Origin: an uncultured beta proteobacterium
GTDB taxonomy: Bacteria; Pseudomonadota; Gammaproteobacteria; Burkholderiales; Rhodocyclaceae
DNA: 39,180 nt
NCBI GenBank assembly: GCA_903848955.1
Contig: CAINHS010000143.1
Location: forward strand, 1-39,180
Reading direction: 5' to 3'
The notes beneath the pieces were generated by a model, which was not told where the DNA came from, searched no databases, and was given only the letters and a program-made list of their open reading frames with translations. How positions within the stretch are numbered: the stretch's first letter is position 1; the number at the start of each line of letters is the position of its first letter. Shown piece by piece: positions 9,934-20,167 of this stretch. The position numbers were made by a program, and so were the translations under genes.

Positions 9934-12900
9934 GGCTCAATCCGGTTGTCGGGAATGGTGCTGCCCTGGCCGCGCGCGTTGCCGAGGCATTCGCTGATGC
10001 GCGCCAGCAGTTCTTCCTCATCGTAGGGCTTGCCGAGATAATGGTCGATGCCGATTTCCGCGGCGTGCTGGCGGTGCTTCTCGGCCGTGCGTGACGTGAT
10101 CATGATGATCGGGATATGCCTGAGGCGCTCGTCGGCGCGAATGTTGCGGGCCAGACCGAAGCCGTCCATGCGCGGCATTTCGATGTCCAGCAGCATGACG
10201 TCCGGGATCTCCTCGCTCAACTGCTCCAGCGCATCAACGCCATCCTTGGCCGTCAGTACATGATAACCATGGCGCGCCAGCAGGCGACCGCTGATCTTGC
10301 GCACCGTCAGCGAATCATCCACCACCATGACGGTAGCGGCGGCGGGTGCAGCCGCACCTGCATCGGCGGCATGAATCGCGGCCGGGTCGATTTCCATCGC
10401 GAGCGGATTGCCGCTGCGTTCAATGGCGCGGGCCGCCAGAGCAACAGGGTTGATGATCAAGGCGACATCGCCGTTGCCCAGCACCGTGGCCCCCGCCAGC
10501 CCGGCGACGCGAGCCAGTTGCGGCCCCACCGCCTTGACCACGACTTCCTGGTTGCCGGTCAGACTGTCGACTTCCAGCGCGAGGCGTTCGGTGCCGCCCT
10601 TGATCAGCAGGATCCAGTGTCGCCGCGCGGGTGGCGGAGTGGCGTCCTTGTCGCCGAGCAATTGGGGAAGGTAATGGTAAGGATAGCGGTTGCCCATCCA
10701 CTCGGTGCCGCCCGAACTGCGCACCTGCGCCGCAGAGTCGGCCTTGTGTTCCGTGGCCTGCTCGATCATCGAGGACGGAATGGCGTAAGTGCGGCTGCCG
10801 GAGGTCACCAGCACAGCCTGCGCCACAGCCAGGGTAAGCGGCAGGTAGATGCGGAAGGTGGTGCCGCGTCCGGCGGCTGTTGTGACTTCAATGCGGCCGC
10901 CGAGGCGGCTTGTTTCGCTCTTCACGACATCCATGCCGACGCCCCGGCCGGAAAGCGCGGTGAGCTCCTCGGCGGTGGAGAACCCCGGCTGAAAGATCAT
11001 TTGCGTCAGCATTGCTTCGTCGGCTGCCGCATCCGCGGCGATCAGGCCGCGTCCGACGGCGTGGTGGCGAATGCGCTCGAAATCGAGGCCGGCGCCGTCG
11101 TCGGCGATGGCCACCACGATTTCATTGCCCTCCTGCGCCAGCGAGACGGTAATCTGGCCGATCGCCTGCTTGCCGGCTGCGGTGCGCGTGCTGCTGTCTT
11201 CGAGGCCGTGCCCGACGCAGTTGCGCAGCAGGTGCTCGAGCGGGCCGGCCATCTTGTCCAGTACCGAGCGGTCAAGCTCGGTCTGGCCGTGACGGATGTC
11301 CAGGTTGGCGCGCTTTCCGGAATCCTTGGCCGCCTGCCGCACTACCCGGTGCAGTCGCTCGGCCAGACTTTCGAAGGGCACCATGCGCACCCCCATCAGG
11401 CGTTGCGACAGTTCGCGGCTCAGTCGCGCCTGGGCCGCCAGAGCGGCATTGGCATGATCGAGGTTGCTCAGCAGGATCTGCTGCACCGTGGCGACGTCAT
11501 TCACGCTCTCGGCCATCATCCGCGTCACTTCCTGGAAGCGCGTGAAACGGTCGAATTCGAGGGGATCGAATTCCTGCGAGCGTTCGGTGGCCAGGGCCTG
11601 CTGCGACTGCATTTGCGACTCGGCCTGGATTTCCACTTCGCGCAACTGGTTGCGCAGGCGGATCACGTTCTCGGTGAGATCGAGCAGCGATCCCTTGAGT
11701 GCCAGCATTTCGCCCTCTATCCGGCCGCGGGCGATGGCGACTTCGCCCGCTTCGTTGACCAGCTGATCCACCAGATCGGCGCGCACGCGCAGATGGACGT
11801 GCGCCGCCGGAACGAAAATCACGGCGGGCGGTGTTTGTGCCGTTGCCGCAGTGCGCGGTGCCGCGGCGGTACTCCCGCGTTCGGGCAGATCGTGTTCGAC
11901 CGGTGACGCTTCATCCGTCTCTGTTTCGACGGAGACATCAATGCCTGCAGGATGGGCCCCGGCCGCTTCCCGTTCCGGCAGCGCCGCGTCGGGGTCGCGC
12001 AGATGCTCGATCAGCATCGCCGTGCGGTCGTATGAGGTTTCCAGCCCGTCGATGGTGGCCGGCTGCCCCGATTTCATGGCAACAGCCTGATCGACGCGGT
12101 CTTCCATCGAGTGCAGCAGTTCGCCGCAACCCATGGCGCCGGCCATTCTTGCACTGCCCTTGAGCGTATGCAGGGCGCGCTGGAGGGTGCGCGCGATTTC
12201 GCCGTCGGCCGGCGCAGCACGCCATTGGCGCAGCAACTCGCCGATCTCGCGCATGAGGTCGACGCTTTCTTCGAGGAACAGCGGCAACACTTGCGGATCG
12301 ATTTCGTCTTCGATGCGCGCAGCCCGGCGCTCGGCTGCGGTCATGGTTATTTCGGGTATGGCCGGCGCAACGGGCGGTGGTTCCGTAGCCTGCCCGATGT
12401 ACGGCGCGGACGGCAGCAGTTCGATGTCCTGTTCGGGCGACAACGGTTCAGCAGCCGGTTCGGACGGCAACGGTTCGATATCCTGTTCGGGCGGCGCTAC
12501 CACCTCCGGCATCATCGCATTGAGCTCGGCGGCGAGAGCGGCTTCCTCGCCCGGCATGCGGCGCTCTGCGACCGCACCCAGCATTCCTTCGAGGGCGCCG
12601 GCGCAGCGCGCGAAAGTAAAGCGCTGGGTTTCGGACGGGGTTGCTTCGACGAGGGAAAGGCGCACCAGAGCGTTTTCCAGGGCGCGGGCGAGCCCTGAAA
12701 TCGGCATGAAGCGGGTAGCGGCAGAAATGCTGGCGGTGGTATGTGCGGCGCGGATGACCTCGTTCCCCGGCACATCTTCGAGACCGAGCCTGGCTTGCAG
12801 TGTCGCGATGTGCTCGCGGGTTTCGTCGAGGTAAAGGTTGTAGAGCGTGGGGGCCACTTCCACGTCGCCGACACGGACCGGCGGCGGCGTCGGGAAGGAG

Positions 12901-15449
12901 ACGACATCGGCCGAAGCCTGCGGCACTGCCGCCGCTTCCTCCGCTTCGACTGCTTCCGCTGCGGCTTGTTCCGGTTCGACTTGCTCCAGGTCGACTTCTT
13001 CCGCGGCGGCTTGCTCTGCTTCGATTTCCACCGCTTCGACCGGCTCCAGGTCAACTTCTTCTGCTGCAGCTTGCTCCGCTTCGATTTGCTCGGGTTCGAC
13101 TTCTTCGGCTTCCTCGATAGCCGGCGCCGGCGTCGCGTCGATGGCAGGCGAACTGATGGCGGCCTCGGCCTCCTCCGCTTGCCCGCCCAGGACCTGGCAG
13201 CGGCGGACAAGTTCGGCCGCATCGAAATGGCTGCTTCCGCCCGCTTCGAGTTGAGCGATCCAGGGCTTGAAGATGCCTGCGGCGAGATCAAGCATGTCGA
13301 GCAGGGCCGGCGTCACGTCACATGCCTCGTGCAGAACCTGCTCTACCGCCCAGGCGGCTTCGCCCAGATCCGTCAGGCCGACCATGCGGCCGCTGCCCTT
13401 CAGGGTATGGAAGCCGCGACGTATGTTGGCGAGCGAGTCCTGTTCTGCGGGCGTGGCATGCACCAGAGGCAGGTGCTTGTCGATGTTGGCCAGGACCTCT
13501 CTTGCTTCCTCGAGAAAAATGGCGAGCAGTTCCGCGTCGACACTTTCCCCGGCGGCATCCGCCAGGGGCGAGTCTTCTGCCGGCGGGACCTCGTCCGGCA
13601 TCAGCTCCGGTGCGGGCAGGGACGCAGGAGGGGTGGCAGGCGCTTCCAGTTCCAGGTCCGGCATCAGATCGACCGCCGCGGGTTCTTCCTGCGGCGCCGG
13701 TTCCGGCTCAGGGGTCGCGGCGACGGCTTCTTCTTCCCCGGCTGCCGGTGCTGCCGCGACCAACGCCGGCTCAGCCGGCTCAGCCGCCTCGTCTGCTGCA
13801 GGCTGCGGGTCCAGGAAGTCGTCTATGTCGGCTGTACCGCTTTGCAACTGGGCGACGAAAAATCCCAGTGCCGAGAGTTTTTGCGCCACATCTTCGAAGT
13901 CGCCGCTTTGCGGCGTGAAGCCGGGGTCGGCAAAATTCTCGATAGCCTGTGCGCATTCGCCAAGTACGGCATTGGCACGGTCATGACCGAGCACCAGCAG
14001 CGCGCCCTGAATCTGGCGAATCGGTTGTTGGAGCGCAGCCAGAGTTGCCTGGCGCGACGTGTCGCGGAAGAAGTCGTCCAGCGTCTGTTCTATGACGCCG
14101 AGATTGGTGCGGATTTCACGCGCCACCGATTCCAGCAGATGCCGTTCCTGGGTACGGCGCGACATCGAATCAAGATGCGGCATCTCCAGCATGTCGAGTT
14201 CCTCGCCGCCCCTCAGTGCGGCGAGGCGCCTGACCACGGCATCGGCAGAGCGCGCAAAGTCGGCATCCAGCGACTGGAAGTTCTCCAGTGCGGACTCCGC
14301 CAGCAGCAGTGCCGTGGCCATCTCCAGCCCCATCACTTCATTGTGTCGTGCCGGATCCCGGCGCAACCAGTCGGTTTGTTCGAGAATGACCGCGGTCAGC
14401 CGGGCAAAGTCGGGTTGTCCGGTAGCGGTTCCCTCTTCGGCGATTTCCGCCGTGCGTTCGTGGAAAGGCGGCAGTGCGGCAGCGGTGCCGGCGCAAAGGC
14501 GGTTCCAGTCATCCTTGGCGGCCGCCAGCAATTCACGCAAACGGCTCAGATGGGGCCGCAACCTGTCGGTTTCGGACGCCGCCGCCGGCATCACGCCGGT
14601 CAGTCGATAGGCGGCGCGCACAATGGTCAGTGCTTCGCCGCCGGCGGTGGCGCAGGCGGCCTGGTAGAGCGCCTCGCGCAATGACTGTTCGTTTGCTTCG
14701 GCCTGGCTTTCGACGAGTTTCTTGATCTGTGCGCCGAGGCGCATGGCAAACCGCTTTGCTTCCGTGGCGTCGGGCAGGCCGCCGGCGGCAAGTGCGTCGA
14801 GTACGCCCAGCGCGACCCACCAGTAGGCGCGGGCAGCCGGCGTGGCGCGTGTCGTCTCGATCATTGCCACCGAGATCTTCATCTCGGCAATGCCGCGCGG
14901 ATCGTTCTTGATCCACTTCAGGAGGCCGCGTTCAAATCCCAGGCGTGCCGCCTTGAGGCGCGCCTGGAGCGACTCGGGCGCGAGGACCGGCGGCTCTTTC
15001 TCGCGTTTCGGCGGGCGCTGGCCAAGGTCCGGGAAAAAAAGTTCGGCCGGCGCCGGAGCGGCCTGGCCGCGCGCCATGGCCATCGCCCGGTAGGGGGCAA
15101 ACAGTTTCAGCGGCTGGTCGGGCTGTCCTGCCACCAGGTCGGCGAGATAGCCGCGCAGTGCGGCGAATCCGCTTTGCGCCGCGTCGATGGCGGCGGTCAC
15201 TTCCGGCGTTGCGGCATCGGCCAGCGCCGCCAGCAACTGCTCTATCGCGGCGGCGAAGTGGGTGATGCCGGGGAGGCCGACGATGGCCAGCGCACCGTGG
15301 GCCTGGTGCATGGCGGCGCGCGCCTTGGTCAGGCCGTCGCCGGCGGCATCCGCCGCATGGGCGGCCAGACCAAGCGAGGCGCGTTCCAGCGCAAGATCGA
15401 TTTCGCCCCTGACCCAGGACAGCGGACCGATGTCGAGATCGGTGCTCAT
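9930..15449 (-). CDS. pilL: PilL/ChpA-type hybrid chemotaxis histidine kinase with several Hpt domains
   Basis: This is the central kinase of the type IV pilus Chp pathway, 1839 residues. Hpt-like modules occur around His48 (HQAHGAL, degenerate), around residue 490 ([11 protein letters not shown], with no His at the phospho-site), at His681 ([11 protein letters not shown], canonical), at His903 (HTTAS, degenerate) and at His1094 ([11 protein letters not shown], canonical). A Pro/Ala/Glu-rich linker with a 20-residue repeat separates His681 from His903. A CheA-type dimerisation and ATPase core follows, with the N-box around Asn1410 and G-boxes DDGAGLD and GRGVGMD. A CheW-like domain and a C-terminal receiver (VMVVDDS, acceptor Asp1755, KP loop) complete it. 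The architecture matches ChpA of Pseudomonas and PilL of betaproteobacteria. It is the last chemosensory gene of the operon, 37 nt after pilJ. Confidence 0.93.
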   Translation of the reverse strand: MSTDLDIGPLSWVRGEIDLALERASLGLAAHAADAAGDGLTKARAAMHQAHGALAIVGLPGITHFAAAIEQLLAALADAATPEVTAAIDAAQSGFAALRGYLADLVAGQPDQPLKLFAPYRAMAMARGQAAPAPAELFFPDLGQRPPKREKEPPVLAPESLQARLKAARLGFERGLLKWIKNDPRGIAEMKISVAMIETTRATPAARAYWWVALGVLDALAAGGLPDATEAKRFAMRLGAQIKKLVESQAEANEQSLREALYQAACATAGGEALTIVRAAYRLTGVMPAAASETDRLRPHLSRLRELLAAAKDDWNRLCAGTAAALPPFHERTAEIAEEGTATGQPDFARLTAVILEQTDWLRRDPARHNEVMGLEMATALLLAESALENFQSLDADFARSADAVVRRLAALRGGEELDMLEMPHLDSMSRRTQERHLLESVAREIRTNLGVIEQTLDDFFRDTSRQATLAALQQPIRQIQGALLVLGHDRANAVLGECAQAIENFADPGFTPQSGDFEDVAQKLSALGFFVAQLQSGTADIDDFLDPQPAADEAAEPAEPALVAAAPAAGEEEAVAATPEPEPAPQEEPAAVDLMPDLELEAPATPPASLPAPELMPDEVPPAEDSPLADAAGESVDAELLAIFLEEAREVLANIDKHLPLVHATPAEQDSLANIRRGFHTLKGSGRMVGLTDLGEAAWAVEQVLHEACDVTPALLDMLDLAAGIFKPWIAQLEAGGSSHFDAAELVRRCQVLGGQAEEAEAAISSPAIDATPAPAIEEAEEVEPEQIEAEQAAAEEVDLEPVEAVEIEAEQAAAEEVDLEQVEPEQAAAEAVEAEEAAAVPQASADVVSFPTPPPVRVGDVEVAPTLYNLYLDETREHIATLQARLGLEDVPGNEVIRAAHTTASISAATRFMPISGLARALENALVRLSLVEATPSETQRFTFARCAGALEGMLGAVAERRMPGEEAALAAELNAMMPEVVAPPEQDIEPLPSEPAAEPLSPEQDIELLPSAPYIGQATEPPPVAPAIPEITMTAAERRAARIEDEIDPQVLPLFLEESVDLMREIGELLRQWRAAPADGEIARTLQRALHTLKGSARMAGAMGCGELLHSMEDRVDQAVAMKSGQPATIDGLETSYDRTAMLIEHLRDPDAALPEREAAGAHPAGIDVSVETETDEASPVEHDLPERGSTAAAPRTAATAQTPPAVIFVPAAHVHLRVRADLVDQLVNEAGEVAIARGRIEGEMLALKGSLLDLTENVIRLRNQLREVEIQAESQMQSQQALATERSQEFDPLEFDRFTRFQEVTRMMAESVNDVATVQQILLSNLDHANAALAAQARLSRELSQRLMGVRMVPFESLAERLHRVVRQAAKDSGKRANLDIRHGQTELDRSVLDKMAGPLEHLLRNCVGHGLEDSSTRTAAGKQAIGQITVSLAQEGNEIVVAIADDGAGLDFERIRHHAVGRGLIAADAAADEAMLTQMIFQPGFSTAEELTALSGRGVGMDVVKSETSRLGGRIEVTTAAGRGTTFRIYLPLTLAVAQAVLVTSGSRTYAIPSSMIEQATEHKADSAAQVRSSGGTEWMGNRYPYHYLPQLLGDKDATPPPARRHWILLIKGGTERLALEVDSLTGNQEVVVKAVGPQLARVAGLAGATVLGNGDVALIINPVALAARAIERSGNPLAMEIDPAAIHAADAGAAAPAAATVMVVDDSLTVRKISGRLLARHGYHVLTAKDGVDALEQLSEEIPDVMLLDIEMPRMDGFGLARNIRADERLRHIPIIMITSRTAEKHRQHAAEIGIDHYLGKPYDEEELLARISECLGNARGQGSTIPDNRIEP
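12968..13087. repeat. 60-bp tandem repeat inside pilL
   Basis: Two adjacent copies with a 60-bp period share the core CTCCAGGTC-ACTTCTTC and then GCTTGCTC-GCTTCGATTT. They encode about 20 residues each of the pattern [13 protein letters not shown](Q/P)VE. Shorter derivatives flank them. The repeat is in frame and lies in the acidic linker between Hpt modules, so copy-number change would alter only linker length (inference). Confidence 0.75.
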
Positions 15450-15486
15450 GAACTGCTATTCACCATGCCGTGGCCCATGTGTTTTG

Positions 15487-17535
15487 TCAGACCTTGAAGC
15501 CCGAGACAGAACCCTTCAGTTCGACAGCGAGTTCGGTAAGCTCGCCGATCGATACCGCGGTCTCCTGCGTGCTGTTGGTGGTCTGGCCGGTAATCCGGAG
15601 AATGTCCTGCATCGAGTCGGCCACCTTGGTGGCGATGTCAGCCTGGGCTTGAGTATCGCTGGAGATCGCTTCGATCAGCCGGGCGAGATCCTGTGACACG
15701 CTGGAGATTTCGCTCAGCGCCTGACCGGCGGCATCCGACAGCTTGGCACCTTCCACCACGCCTTGCGTCGAATATTCCATGGCGGCTACGGCGTCGTGGG
15801 TGTCGGTCTGAATCGTCTTGACGATGGCGGCGATCTGCTTCGTCGCTTCGCCGGAGCGCTCGGCCAGGCGTTGCACTTCTTCCGCCACCACCGAGAAGCC
15901 GCGCCCCGCTTCGCCGGCCGATGCGGCCTGGATGGCGGCGTTGAGGGCCAGCACGTTGGTCTGTTCGGTAATGTCGGAAATCAGTTCGACGATTTCACCG
16001 ATCTCCTGCGAGGATTCGCCGAGCCGCTTGATGCGCTTGGAGGTTTCCTGGATCTGGCTGCGGATTTCGTTCATGCCTGAAATCGAGTTCGACACCGCCA
16101 GCGAGCCTTTCTGCGCCGCCTCCAGCGAGGCATGCGCGACACGTGCCGATTCCATGGCCGAGGACGATACCGTTTTCATCGAACCGGCCATTTCAAGAAC
16201 CGCGGCGTTGGCGTTCTGGATTTCGGCCGACTGCACCTTGGTGGCGGAGAGCAGGTCGTTGGAAGTGTTCTGCGCCGCATTCGAGGCGCGCGTCACGCGG
16301 TCGGCGGCATCGTTGATGCGGCGTACCAGCACGGCGAGTTCTTCGACGGTGTAGTTCACCGAATCGGCGATGGCGCCGGTGATGTCTTCGGATACGGTGG
16401 CGCGGATCGTCAGGTCGCCGTCGGCCAGGTCGCCCATTTCGTTCATGAGACGGAGAATGGCGCCTTGTGTCGCATCCTTCGCCGCTTCCGCCATGCGCAG
16501 CTGGTAATCCGCTTCGTCGCCGCGGCGATGGCCTTCGTCATTGAAGGCCTTGACCATGAGTACCAGCATCAACAGGGCCAGCGAGCCGAACGTAGCCGCT
16601 ACCATGGCAGAGACATTCTGTTCGGCGACCTCTCTTTCATAGGCCTTGACCAGGGTCTCGGTGTTGACCGCCAGCGCACGGCAACCGGCGATGAGGCTGG
16701 TGGCGCTGCCGCGCACGCGCGTCAGCGGCTTGAGATCACCCGACAGGCTGGCCAGGGCCGGCTGCATGGCCTTCAGGCCGGCGGCCAGCGGCGCCTCGGC
16801 GGGGACCATTCCCAGCGCGGCGGCGACATCCCTGGTCAGTTGTGCCACCAGCGCTTCGTCGAAGCCCGGTGCCCATGCCAGTTGAGTAGATGCGCGCAGG
16901 ATGCGTTCGGTCAGGTAGGGCAGCTTGCCGCCGGCCGCATCAGCCGCCGCCGTCATCGCCTGACCCTGCTGCACCGATTGCCGGGCGAGGCGGCCGATCG
17001 CCGTCAAGCGATTCTCCTGCGCCACTATCTGCACCAGCATTTCGTTCTGCCTGACCCAGGCTTCGCGCAAGGCGTCGAGTGCCGGCCGCGCTTCGGGGCC
17101 GCCGGCGCCGAGCTTTATGCTTTTGACTTCGCCTCCTTCGACCAGGCTTTCGAGGAGCTTGCCAAAGCGATCACGGGCTTCGCGCAGTTCGGTGAAACCC
17201 TCCGGCTGTCCTTGCAGGGCGTTTAGCGCGGCCTTGGGGATTTGCTGCGTCAGCGGCGCGATCTGGCTGGCGACCGAGAGGAACAAGGTGCCGCGGGCCG
17301 CCGTCTGAACCTGGACGAAGATCGCGGCGATGGCGATCAGCAGGCTGATCAGAAAAACGATGCCGAGGATGCGGAACTGGATCTCGATCCCGAAATGACC
17401 GATCAAGGGCAGGCTGCCCCGGCGGCGGCGGTTCTCCCCGGACGTCGCCGCCCCCCCCGCCTGCGTTGCGGCCTTGGACGAGGCCCCGTCGCGGCGGTCG
17501 AAAGTCGGCAACTTGAAGGGCAGCTTGAAGGCCAT
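15487..17535 (-). CDS. pilJ: PilJ, methyl-accepting chemotaxis protein of the pilus Chp system
   Basis: This is the inner-membrane receptor that feeds signals on surface contact or ligands to PilL via PilI. With the chosen start it has 682 residues. A basic, Ser/Arg-rich cytoplasmic leader precedes membrane helix 1 ([19 protein letters not shown]). A periplasmic region of about 270 residues with PilJ-type helical repeats follows, then helix 2 ([13 protein letters not shown]). The signalling tip has [20 protein letters not shown] and [16 protein letters not shown], as in all MCPs. ATG at 17535 is preferred because AAAGGA lies about 9 nt upstream and the protein starts [14 protein letters not shown] at 17553 would add six residues. 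Neighbours pilI (21 nt away) and pilL confirm the identity. Confidence 0.95.
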   Translation of the reverse strand: MAFKLPFKLPTFDRRDGASSKAATQAGGAATSGENRRRRGSLPLIGHFGIEIQFRILGIVFLISLLIAIAAIFVQVQTAARGTLFLSVASQIAPLTQQIPKAALNALQGQPEGFTELREARDRFGKLLESLVEGGEVKSIKLGAGGPEARPALDALREAWVRQNEMLVQIVAQENRLTAIGRLARQSVQQGQAMTAAADAAGGKLPYLTERILRASTQLAWAPGFDEALVAQLTRDVAAALGMVPAEAPLAAGLKAMQPALASLSGDLKPLTRVRGSATSLIAGCRALAVNTETLVKAYEREVAEQNVSAMVAATFGSLALLMLVLMVKAFNDEGHRRGDEADYQLRMAEAAKDATQGAILRLMNEMGDLADGDLTIRATVSEDITGAIADSVNYTVEELAVLVRRINDAADRVTRASNAAQNTSNDLLSATKVQSAEIQNANAAVLEMAGSMKTVSSSAMESARVAHASLEAAQKGSLAVSNSISGMNEIRSQIQETSKRIKRLGESSQEIGEIVELISDITEQTNVLALNAAIQAASAGEAGRGFSVVAEEVQRLAERSGEATKQIAAIVKTIQTDTHDAVAAMEYSTQGVVEGAKLSDAAGQALSEISSVSQDLARLIEAISSDTQAQADIATKVADSMQDILRITGQTTNSTQETAVSIGELTELAVELKGSVSGFKV

Positions 17536-17556
17536 GGGTAGTCCTTTCCGCAACGC

Positions 17557-18123
17557 TCAGAGAGCGATGTCGAGGTAGTTGGGGTCGGCCAGAAGTGCCG
17601 GGATGCGCAGCTGGGTCCAGGTCAGGTCTTGCTCATCCGTAAATCTGCCGCCCAGCCAGGACGCCGCGCCCGGCAGGTTCGCCGGGAGGCTCCCTGCGGT
17701 GCGGCCGGCGTCGTCGCCGGCGGCCCGCAGTTGCAGCCGCGTACGCAGTCCCAGCGCGCGATTGACCAGCAAGGCGCTGCTGATGCCGTGCCGCGCGCCG
17801 ATCAACAGCAGGCGCGACTGCGCGTTGTGCGGCGTCGGCGCACCGCCGCGCCAGGCCGAGAAATCGACGACGCTGTAGAGCACGCCGCGAATGTTGGCGA
17901 TGCCGGCGAACCACGATTTGGTCAGGGGTGCGGGAGTCAGGCGGGTCAATGGCACGACCTCGCCCGAGTCGGCAAGGTCTACCAGCCAGTGATTGCCGCC
18001 GGCAAGGTGTTCAGCGCCGGATTCGACGCCGAGCAGGGTCTGTCCGCCCTGGCCGCGCCGGGCCGACAACAGCCGCTCCGAGAGGCCGCGCTGGAAGTCG
18101 CGCAAACTGATGCGCTTGGCCAT
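17557..18123 (-). CDS. pilI: PilI, CheW-like adaptor of the pilus Chp system
   Basis: This cytoplasmic CheW-domain adaptor links PilJ to the PilL kinase. It has 188 residues. The CheW fold is recognisable from HWLVDLADSGEVVPLTRLTPAPLTKSW and from the core NIRGVLYSVVDFSAW, equivalent to the NLRGxxxPVxDL signature of CheW, followed by a LLLIGARHG strand. It starts 5 nt after the pilH stop and ends 21 nt before pilJ, so the genes are surely co-transcribed. Position and length match PilI more than the generic CheW of a flagellar cluster. No flagellar genes are nearby. Confidence 0.93.
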   Translation of the reverse strand: MAKRISLRDFQRGLSERLLSARRGQGGQTLLGVESGAEHLAGGNHWLVDLADSGEVVPLTRLTPAPLTKSWFAGIANIRGVLYSVVDFSAWRGGAPTPHNAQSRLLLIGARHGISSALLVNRALGLRTRLQLRAAGDDAGRTAGSLPANLPGAASWLGGRFTDEQDLTWTQLRIPALLADPNYLDIAL

Positions 18124-18128
18124 GGTTC

Positions 18129-18494
18129 TTACCCCAGTGCGGCGATTTTCGCCAACAGGGTTGGGCCGTCCACCGGCTTGGTAACGTAGTCCTGGGCGCC
18201 CTGGCGCAGGCCCCAGACCCTGTCCGTCTCCTGGTTCTTGGTGGTGCAGATGATTACCGGTATGTCCTTGGTCGCCTCGTCTTTCGACAGCGCCCGGGTC
18301 GCCTGAAAGCCGTTGGTGCCGGGCATCACCACGTCCATCAGGATCAGGTCGGGCTTGATCTGCCTGGCGCGCTCGATGCCTTCTTCGCCGCTTGCGGCGG
18401 TACTTACCTCGTAACCACCGCCGAGCAGCAGCTGGCTCAGAATGTAACGTTCGGTTTGGGAGTCGTCGATGACCAAAACAGTCTTGATGGGCAT
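18129..18494 (-). CDS. pilH: PilH, single-domain response regulator
   Basis: This is a CheY-like receiver of 121 residues in the pilus chemosensory pathway. In Pseudomonas, PilH acts on the retraction side or as a phosphate sink. It has the acidic pair Asp10/Asp11 in VIDDSQTER, the phospho-acceptor Asp54 in LMDVVMPG, a conserved Thr in ICTTKNQ and the lysine in YVTKPVDG. ATG at 18494 is chosen. A longer reading from a TTG at 18518 would add eight residues without a better ribosome site. The ITKNQETDRVWG segment, with a Trp after the switch Thr, is characteristic of PilH compared with PilG. It lies 32 nt after pilG. Confidence 0.93.
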   Translation of the reverse strand: MPIKTVLVIDDSQTERYILSQLLLGGGYEVSTAASGEEGIERARQIKPDLILMDVVMPGTNGFQATRALSKDEATKDIPVIICTTKNQETDRVWGLRQGAQDYVTKPVDGPTLLAKIAALG

Positions 18495-18526
18495 GGTGGC
18501 TAGCTCGCTAAGAGGCAAAATATCGG

Positions 18527-18919
18527 TCAGGAGCGCGCAGCGTGCGCTGCCACGGTCCTGAGAAGAGCGTCCTTGGTGAATGGCTTGGTCAGATATTCGT
18601 CGGATCCAACCATGCGCCCGCGGGCGCGGTCAAACAGGCCGTCCTTGGACGACAGCATGACCACCGGCGTCGCCGCGAATTTCGGGTTCTTCTTGATCAG
18701 CGCGCAGGTCTGATAGCCATCCAGACGCGGCATCAGGATGTCGCAGAAAACCACGTCCGGCTGGTGATCGTTGATCTTTGCCAGTGCATCAAAGCCGTCT
18801 TCGGCCAGCACTACCTGAGCGCCGGCCTGCAACAGAAAAATTTCCGCGGTCTTGCGGATGGTGTTCGAGTCGTCGATCACCATTACCTTGATGCCGGAAA
18901 GCTGAGGTATTTCGCTCAC
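18527..18919 (-). CDS. pilG: PilG, single-domain response regulator
   Basis: This is a CheY-like receiver of 130 residues that starts the operon. In Pseudomonas, PilG promotes pilus extension and polarity. Acidic residues Asp16 and Asp17 occur in VIDDSNTIRKTAE, the acceptor is Asp60 in VFCDILMPRLDGYQ, the switch Ser lies in MLSSKDGLFDRARG, and the conserved lysine is in YLTKPF. The SNTIRKTAE and FDRARGRMVGSDEYLTKPF stretches are diagnostic of PilG orthologues. The leader upstream contains a GGCTGT/ACAGCC hairpin. The promoter for pilGHIJL-VOC must lie in the 357-bp gap shared with thiD. Confidence 0.94.
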   Translation of the reverse strand: MSEIPQLSGIKVMVIDDSNTIRKTAEIFLLQAGAQVVLAEDGFDALAKINDHQPDVVFCDILMPRLDGYQTCALIKKNPKFAATPVVMLSSKDGLFDRARGRMVGSDEYLTKPFTKDALLRTVAAHAARS

Positions 18920-18956
18920 GTTACTCCATGCCGGATCGATACTTCAATCATGGCGA

Positions 18957-18984
18957 CCACGGCTGTAACAGAAAACAGCCATGG
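18957..18984. promoter_or_regulatory. Hairpin in the pilG leader
   Basis: The arms CCACGGCTGT (18957-18966) and ACAGCCATGG (18975-18984) pair over 10 bp with one G-T mismatch around an 8-nt loop. It lies 38-65 nt before the pilG start. No T-run follows on either strand, so it is not an obvious terminator. It could be an mRNA leader structure or an operator. Confidence 0.4.
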
Positions 18985-19203
18985 CGGCCTCTCATTTCAC
19001 GAACGCTTTCGACGTCCGCCTCCGCCGCGTTGCTTCCCTGCTGTCGGAGCCAATGTTTTCATACGCAATCATACTTAGATTTTCACCGTTTCGACGTCTT
19101 TCTTGAGCGCATCGCATTCCGCCAGGATGCGCGCGGAAGTATCCCTTCCCTGCGCCCGGCGGCCGTTCGTGCCGCCACACGCGGGCGTCGGGCCCGGCAT
19201 CCC

Positions 19204-19216
19204 TTCGGATAGAATT
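19204..19216 (+). promoter_or_regulatory. Possible promoter -10 motif TTCGGATAGAATT upstream of thiD
   Basis: The same 13-mer as at 7502-7514, with TAGAAT as a candidate -10 box, 60 nt before the thiD ATG. No good -35 hexamer is seen. Two identical copies before two + strand genes make chance less likely. Confidence 0.35.
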
Positions 19217-19276
19217 GCAGGAAACCGCACCGCGCTCCTCATCGCCCGATATGCCCGGGCCGGACCAAGATATTTT

Positions 19277-20137
19277 ATGACCGCTGCCCCCCCCGCCAAC
19301 CAGCCGCCGCCCATCGTGCTGACCTTTGCCGCGTCCGACCCCACCGGCGGAGCCGGATTGCAGGCCGACATCCTGACGCTGGCCAGCCTCGGCTGCCATC
19401 CGCTGTCGGTGGTCACGGCGATCACCGTGCAGGACACGGCCGGCGTCGAGGGCGTATTGCCGATAGATGCCGAGTGGGTTGCCGACCAGGCCCGCGCCCT
19501 GCTTGAGGATATGCCGGTGGCGGCCTTCAAGCTGGGCATGATGGGCAGCGTCGAGGTCATCGCAGCGATCGCCGAAGTGATCTCCGACTACCCCGATATC
19601 CCGGTGATCCTCGATCCGGTGCTGGCTTCGGGGCGCGGCGACCAGTTTGCCGACGAGGAAATGATCGAGGCCATGATCGGCCTGCTGTTGCCGCAGACCA
19701 CGCTGCTGACGCCCAACAGCCTCGAAGTCCGGCGCCTGGCGCAGGAGATCGGCGCGGCCGGCGAAGACGCGCGCCTCGGGCTGGACCTGGCCGAATGCGC
19801 CCACCGCCTGATCAATGCCGGCTGCGAATATGTGCTGGTAACGGGAACCCATGAGGGCACGCCGCAGGTGATCAACACCCTGTATGGCAGCCACGGCAAG
19901 GTGCGTACCGATCGCTGGGACCGCCTGCCCGGCAGCTATCACGGCTCGGGCTGCACGCTGGCCTCGGCAATTGCGGCCCACTTTGCCAGCGGCGTGAATG
20001 TTGCCGAAGCCGTCATGGGCGCCCAGGAATACACCTGGCGCACACTGGCGGCAGGTTTTCGTCCGGGCATGGGACAATTCATTCCAGACCGCCTGTTCTG
20101 GTCGCGGGAGGACGAGGATGAAGCGGATGAAGCCTGA
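19277..20137 (+). CDS. thiD: Hydroxymethylpyrimidine/phosphomethylpyrimidine kinase ThiD
   Basis: This enzyme phosphorylates HMP and HMP-P to HMP-PP for thiamine synthesis. It has 286 residues. The ribokinase-fold opening is LTFAASDPTGGAGLQADI at about residues 15-32. The DPVLASGRGD and LLTPNSLEV segments are present, and near the end the anion-hole motif GSYHGSGCTLASAIA carries the catalytic Cys. The frame is open upstream to 19103, but the sequence there has no family character, so the ATG at 19277 just before the conserved core is chosen. It has only a weak ribosome site. thiE begins 30 nt later. The HMP-P supplier ThiC is encoded elsewhere in the window (31820-33679). Confidence 0.94.
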   Translation: MTAAPPANQPPPIVLTFAASDPTGGAGLQADILTLASLGCHPLSVVTAITVQDTAGVEGVLPIDAEWVADQARALLEDMPVAAFKLGMMGSVEVIAAIAEVISDYPDIPVILDPVLASGRGDQFADEEMIEAMIGLLLPQTTLLTPNSLEVRRLAQEIGAAGEDARLGLDLAECAHRLINAGCEYVLVTGTHEGTPQVINTLYGSHGKVRTDRWDRLPGSYHGSGCTLASAIAAHFASGVNVAEAVMGAQEYTWRTLAAGFRPGMGQFIPDRLFWSREDEDEADEA

Positions 20138-20167
20138 CTTCCTGCAGTGTTCGCCGGGTGCCCGGGC

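Larger units (their letters stand above)
18920..19276. other. 357-bp divergent intergenic region between pilG and thiD
   Basis: I see no convincing gene on either strand. Contents are a hairpin at 18957-18984 in the pilG leader, several short open frames without family character, and a TTCGGATAGAATT motif before thiD. Many betaproteobacteria carry a rubredoxin gene in this slot (family knowledge). No CxxCG pairs typical of rubredoxin can be read here in any frame I translated. No TPP-riboswitch core (CTGAGA with CCTGATC) is visible. Confidence 0.6.

Noticed and set aside
10116-14684. Long + strand frames opposite pilL (10116-11906, 12741-14684)
   Set aside because: They lie wholly inside pilL and their translations show no domain pattern. 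The - strand frame has the full multi-domain kinase.
19075-19199. Small - strand frame of about 41 residues in the pilG-thiD gap, ending CDALKKDVETVKI
   Set aside because: It has no family character, no proper ribosome site spacing, and overlaps the possible thiD promoter. It remains a weak candidate only.
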